Origin: Deltaproteobacteria bacterium
GTDB taxonomy: Bacteria > Myxococcota_A > Polyangia > HGW-17 > JAJRWW01
Assembly (NCBI GenBank): GCA_029938605.1
Contig: JAOZUO010000040.1
Span: forward strand, 1 to 43,124
DNA length: 43,124 nt
Direction: 5' to 3'
Part shown: one piece after another, positions 39,655-43,124 of the stretch
Numbering within the stretch: the stretch's first letter is position 1
How the letters are laid out: each line of letters begins with the position of its first letter
The notes under the pieces: generated by a model
Database searches by the model: none
Told to the model about the DNA's origin: nothing
The model's input: only the letters and a program-made list of their open reading frames with translations
Translations under genes and position numbers: made by a program

Positions 39655-42600
39655 ATGTTTGCGACAAATCGGATGGGGTATTGGCTGGCGACGATCACCT
39701 TCGTGGTGACAATGAGCTTTGTGGCGTCCGGTTGCGCCAGTAGCAAGAAGGGGGACGACCCCGTCTGCGGGAACTCCATCATTGAGGAGGGGGAACAGTG
39801 CGACGACGGGGCACAAAACAGCGACCTGCAGCCCGACCACTGCCGGCGCCTCTGCACCGTTCCTCATTGCGGCGATGGGGTCATCGACTCGGCCGAACAG
39901 TGCGACGACGGCAACACCGTCGCAAACGATGGCTGCGGCTCCACCTGTCAGCGAGAGCCGGGCTGTGGCGACGGGATCATCGACCCGGGCGAGCAGTGCG
40001 ACGACGGCAACCTGATCAACGGCGACGGCTGCAGCTTCACCTGCCAATTCGAGTTCGTCTGTGGGGACTCTGTGTGCGAGACAGAGAGAAACGAGAGCTG
40101 CGTCCTGTGCCCCGCCGACTGCTGCCCCTGCGGGGACGGTCAGTGCTTCTCAGGCCTCGGCGAGACCTGCGCCATGTGCCACGATGACTGCTGCCCGGAC
40201 TGCGGCGACGGCGTGCTGGCAGCCACCGAGCAGTGCGACGACGGCAACCTCACAGACGGCGACGGGTGCAGCGCCGACTGCATCGACGAAGATGGCCAGG
40301 CCGACTGCGGCAACGGGCTCTGGGAAGCCGGCGAGGAGTGCGACGACGGCAACCTCACAGACGGCGACGGATGCAGCGCCGACTGCCATCGGGAATTCGT
40401 CTGCGGTGACGCCACTTGTGAGGCGGCCAATGGGGAGACCTGCCAGGTCTGCCCCGCTGACTGCTGCCCCGACTGCGGCGACAACGTCATCGACCCCGGC
40501 GAACAGTGCGACACCAACGCCCTGGGTCCGCTCGGATGCACAGACCTGTGCTACACCGGCGGCACCCTGACCTGCACCGCGTGGTGCACCCATGACACCT
40601 CCACCTGCACCGGAGCGGGCCCCTCCTGCGGCGATGGGGTGGCCGAGTGCGGCGAGGAGTGCGACGGCGACGACTTGTTGGGCCAGGCCTGTGGGAACTT
40701 CGGCTTCGCGGACGGATCCCTGGCCTGCACTTCGGGATGTACCATCGACACCAGCGGCTGCGGCGCCTCTTTGTACTACTCCATGGAGGACTTCGAAGGG
40801 GGGTGCCCGGCGGGCTGGACCCTGGGAGGCGACTGGCAGTGCGGAACCCCGTCGAGCACGGGCCCCTCCGCCGCCCACAGCGGCACCACGTGCCTCGGCA
40901 CCGTGATCAACGGCAGCTACAGCAGCAGCCAAAACTACACCTCCTGCACGGCGGACTCCCCGGTCATCGCCCTGCCGGTGGGCGCCGAGCCCTACCTTTC
41001 CTTCTTCCTGTGGCTGTACACCGAAAGCAGCTTCGACGGCGTGAACGTGAAAATCTCCACCGACGGCGGGAGCAACTTCGAGCAACTGATGGACGTGGAC
41101 CCTCCCTATGTGGGCACCCTGGACGGGCAAGAAGCCTGGTACGGCAACCAATCCTCCACCGGATGGCAGCGGGTAACCTCCGACCTGGCGTCCTACGCCG
41201 GCCAGAGCGTGGTGCTGCGCTTCGCCTTCAGGAGTGATGGCTCTTTTGTGTATCCGGGCGCCTACCTCGACGACGTGGCCATCATCCACGCGCAAACGAT
41301 ACCCCTCGTCATCACCACCTCCTCGACCTTGCCCGACGCCGTGGCCGGGGATCCTGTCGCGCAAACGATAGAGCGCACCGGCGGCAGCTCGGCGGCCACC
41401 TGGTCCATTATCGGCGGCACCAACCACGCCTGGCTCGCCATCGACGCGGCCACCGGCGTCCTGTCGGGCACTTCCGCCCCTGCCAACATCGGGCCGGTAT
41501 CGGTGACCATTCGCGTACAGGAACCCGCCCTGCCGTCCAACTTCGACGCGCGCTCCTTCACCTTCACGGTGCTCACGCCCGATCCCCTCGCCATCACCAC
41601 CCCCTCCACGCTGGCCCCCGCCTGGGTGACCGAGCCCTACACGCAGACCATCGAGCGGACGGGCGGATCCCTCTCCGCGGTCTGGTCCATCACCGGCGGC
41701 ACCAACCACGCCTGGCTCGCCATCGACTCGGCCACCGGCGTCCTATCGGGCACTCCCAACCCCGGCGACCTCGGCGCCACCACAGTCACCGTCCGCGTAC
41801 AGGAGCCCCTGTTCCCCACCAACTTCGACGAGGTGACCTTCGCCATCAGCGTGGGCGACCGCATCTGGGGCGAGGGCTTCCTAGGCGGCTGCCCCGCCGG
41901 CTGGACCTTCGGCGGCGACTGGGAGTGCGGTGCGCCCACCAGCGGACCCAACGCAGCCTACAGCGGCTCCAACTGCATCGCCACCTCCCTGGCGGGGAAC
42001 TACAGCAACAACCAATCCTGGGCCACCGCCGTGGCGGACTCCGGGGTCATCGACCTGTCAACGGCATCGGCGCCCCACGTGAGCTTCCACGCCTGGGTCT
42101 ACACCGAGGGCAACTCCTATGACGGCTTCAACCTCAAGGTGTCCACCGACTGCGTCAACTACACCCTCGTGACGGAGGTCTCCATCCCGTACAACCTCAC
42201 CGTGGACGGACAGGACGCGTGGGGGGGCAACCAGTCCGGCCAGGGCTGGCGAGAGGTCACCGCGGATCTGTCCGGCTACGCGGGCCAGTCCATCTGCCTG
42301 CGCTTCGCCTTCCGCACCGATTCCTCGTCGACCTACGCCGGAGTGTACGTAGACGAGATCATGGTCGTCGAGGGGCTCTACATACCTCTCCAGATCACCT
42401 CCACCTCGCCGTTGGACGATGCCATCGCGGGCGGACCCTACTCGCAAACCGTGACCCGCACCGGCGGCGGTCCCGCGGCGCAGTGGTCCATCACCGGCGG
42501 CACCAACTACGCCTGGCTCGCCATCGATCCATCCACGGGCGAGCTCACCGGCTCCCCCGACCCCTCGGACGTGGGCGCGGTGTCGGTGACCCTGCGCGTA

Positions 42601-43124
42601 CAGGAGCCCTCCCTGCCGTCTAACTTCGACGAGCAGATCTTCACCTTCAACGTGGTAACGCCCACCGCCCTCTCCATCACCACGACGTCCCCCTTGTACG
42701 ACGCCTTCGTGGGAGAGCTCTACTCCCAGACCATCGAGCGGTCTGGTGGCAGCAGTGGTGCCCAGTGGTCCATCACCGGCGGCACCAACCACGCCTGGCT
42801 CGCCATCGACCCGACCACCGGCGTCCTATCGGGCACTCCCAACCCCGGCGACATCGGCGCCACCAAAGTCACCGTCCGCATACAGGAGCCCCTGTTCCCC
42901 ACCAACTTCGACGAGGCGACCTTCGACATCAACGTGATCGACCGCATCTGGGGAGAGGGCTTCGACGGGGGGTGCCCCGCCGGCTGGACCTTTGGCGGCG
43001 ACTGGGAGTGCGGTGCGCCCACCAGCGGGCCCAACGCGGCCTTCACCGGCCCCAACTGTATCGCCACCACCCTGGCGGGGAACTACAGCAACAACCAATC
43101 CTGGGCCACCGCCGTGGCGGACTC
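39655..43124 (+). CDS. Very large modular lipoprotein, C-terminus beyond the window
   Basis: Open from ATG 39655 to the window edge with no stop: 1156 codons seen. GAGG lies 6 nt before this ATG, which I prefer to ATG 39649. Signal peptide with lipobox A-S-G-C. Cysteine-rich repeats (C-G-D-G-x-x-D-x-x-E-Q-C-D-D-G-N type, with C-C-P-x-C-G-D linkers) fill 39763-40770. Then the order is MAM/jelly-roll-like domain (from about 40781; G-G-C-P-A-G-W-T-L-G-G-D-W), two Ig-like putative domains (W-S-I-x-G-G-T-N-H-A-W-L-A-I-D then T-G-V-L-S-G-T), and the same trio again from about 41870, and a third MAM-like domain from about 42953 cut by the edge. The trio repeats every 361-363 residues. An extended surface adhesin or binding protein is likely; no enzyme motif is seen. 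Confidence 0.9.
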   Translation, partial: MFATNRMGYWLATITFVVTMSFVASGCASSKKGDDPVCGNSIIEEGEQCDDGAQNSDLQPDHCRRLCTVPHCGDGVIDSAEQCDDGNTVANDGCGSTCQREPGCGDGIIDPGEQCDDGNLINGDGCSFTCQFEFVCGDSVCETERNESCVLCPADCCPCGDGQCFSGLGETCAMCHDDCCPDCGDGVLAATEQCDDGNLTDGDGCSADCIDEDGQADCGNGLWEAGEECDDGNLTDGDGCSADCHREFVCGDATCEAANGETCQVCPADCCPDCGDNVIDPGEQCDTNALGPLGCTDLCYTGGTLTCTAWCTHDTSTCTGAGPSCGDGVAECGEECDGDDLLGQACGNFGFADGSLACTSGCTIDTSGCGASLYYSMEDFEGGCPAGWTLGGDWQCGTPSSTGPSAAHSGTTCLGTVINGSYSSSQNYTSCTADSPVIALPVGAEPYLSFFLWLYTESSFDGVNVKISTDGGSNFEQLMDVDPPYVGTLDGQEAWYGNQSSTGWQRVTSDLASYAGQSVVLRFAFRSDGSFVYPGAYLDDVAIIHAQTIPLVITTSSTLPDAVAGDPVAQTIERTGGSSAATWSIIGGTNHAWLAIDAATGVLSGTSAPANIGPVSVTIRVQEPALPSNFDARSFTFTVLTPDPLAITTPSTLAPAWVTEPYTQTIERTGGSLSAVWSITGGTNHAWLAIDSATGVLSGTPNPGDLGATTVTVRVQEPLFPTNFDEVTFAISVGDRIWGEGFLGGCPAGWTFGGDWECGAPTSGPNAAYSGSNCIATSLAGNYSNNQSWATAVADSGVIDLSTASAPHVSFHAWVYTEGNSYDGFNLKVSTDCVNYTLVTEVSIPYNLTVDGQDAWGGNQSGQGWREVTADLSGYAGQSICLRFAFRTDSSSTYAGVYVDEIMVVEGLYIPLQITSTSPLDDAIAGGPYSQTVTRTGGGPAAQWSITGGTNYAWLAIDPSTGELTGSPDPSDVGAVSVTLRVQEPSLPSNFDEQIFTFNVVTPTALSITTTSPLYDAFVGELYSQTIERSGGSSGAQWSITGGTNHAWLAIDPTTGVLSGTPNPGDIGATKVTVRIQEPLFPTNFDEATFDINVIDRIWGEGFDGGCPAGWTFGGDWECGAPTSGPNAAFTGPNCIATTLAGNYSNNQSWATAVAD
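41683..43124. repeat. Long near-identical internal DNA repeat, 1083-bp period
   Basis: 41683-42041 and 42766-43124 align without gaps over 359 bases and differ at only about two dozen positions by eye. The period of 1083 bp is 361 codons, so the repeat keeps the frame. It covers part of an Ig-like domain and the start of the next MAM-like domain, and runs past the window edge. A less similar earlier copy of the same module starts near 40781. Confidence 0.85.

Noticed and set aside
40150-41709. 519-codon minus-strand frame opposite the giant lipoprotein
   Set aside because: Shadow of the plus-strand modular gene; no ribosome site or recognisable domain.

Overview
The window is GC-rich and reads like a chromosome segment from a Myxococcota / 'Deltaproteobacteria'-type Gram-negative. 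The evidence is of three kinds: several secreted lipoproteins built from MopE-type and myxococcal cysteine-rich repeats, a sigma-54 / NtrC-type regulatory unit, and outer-membrane and lipoprotein genes with occasional TTG or GTG starts. I cannot fix the genus. No rRNA, tRNA, CRISPR array, integrase or transposase was seen.
Layout. 1-319 holds a 70-bp repeat pair and the leader of the first gene. 320-8380 carries a MopE-repeat/beta-propeller lipoprotein (+), a translationally coupled pair on the minus strand (TAXI-type solute-binding protein, then a leucine-rich-repeat lipoprotein), and a divergent MMPL/RND exporter (+). 8525-8641 is a possible 38-residue protein missed by length cut-offs. 8634-17531 is one coherent minus-strand unit: a histidine kinase and NtrC-type regulator, a gap with two palindromic activator sites and a sigma-54-like box, then a universal-stress protein, a membrane-anchored cytidylate-kinase-like protein, a TauE/SafE permease, a lone receiver domain, a TerB-like protein and an APC permease with a Usp-like tail. 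17955-26362 (+) holds a 14-repeat cysteine-rich lipoprotein, a small protein with cysteine clusters at both ends and a giant alpha-2-macroglobulin. 26416-30044 (-) is an iron locus in which feoB lies between two DtxR-type regulators, each with its own FeoA domain. 30241-35629 (-) holds an RRM RNA-binding protein, a large orphan lipoprotein and a FadL-type outer-membrane protein. A 154-bp foldback element lies at 35727-35880. 35881-43124 holds an IgGFc-binding-domain lipoprotein (-), a CAP-domain lipoprotein (+) and the start of a very large modular lipoprotein (+) that runs off the window.
How it fits together. Most of the content is cell envelope: at least seven predicted lipoproteins or secreted proteins, many disulfide-rich, suggest an elaborate surface. 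The best candidate for an undescribed system is the two-component/sigma-54 block at 8634-17531: the regulator gene lies directly upstream of paired TGTTTCA-N3-TGAAACA sites and a -24/-12-like element that would drive a six-gene operon of stress-sensing and transport proteins. The iron locus is a compact self-regulating variant of Feo with no stand-alone FeoA. All functions are read from sequence motifs only; no database search was run.
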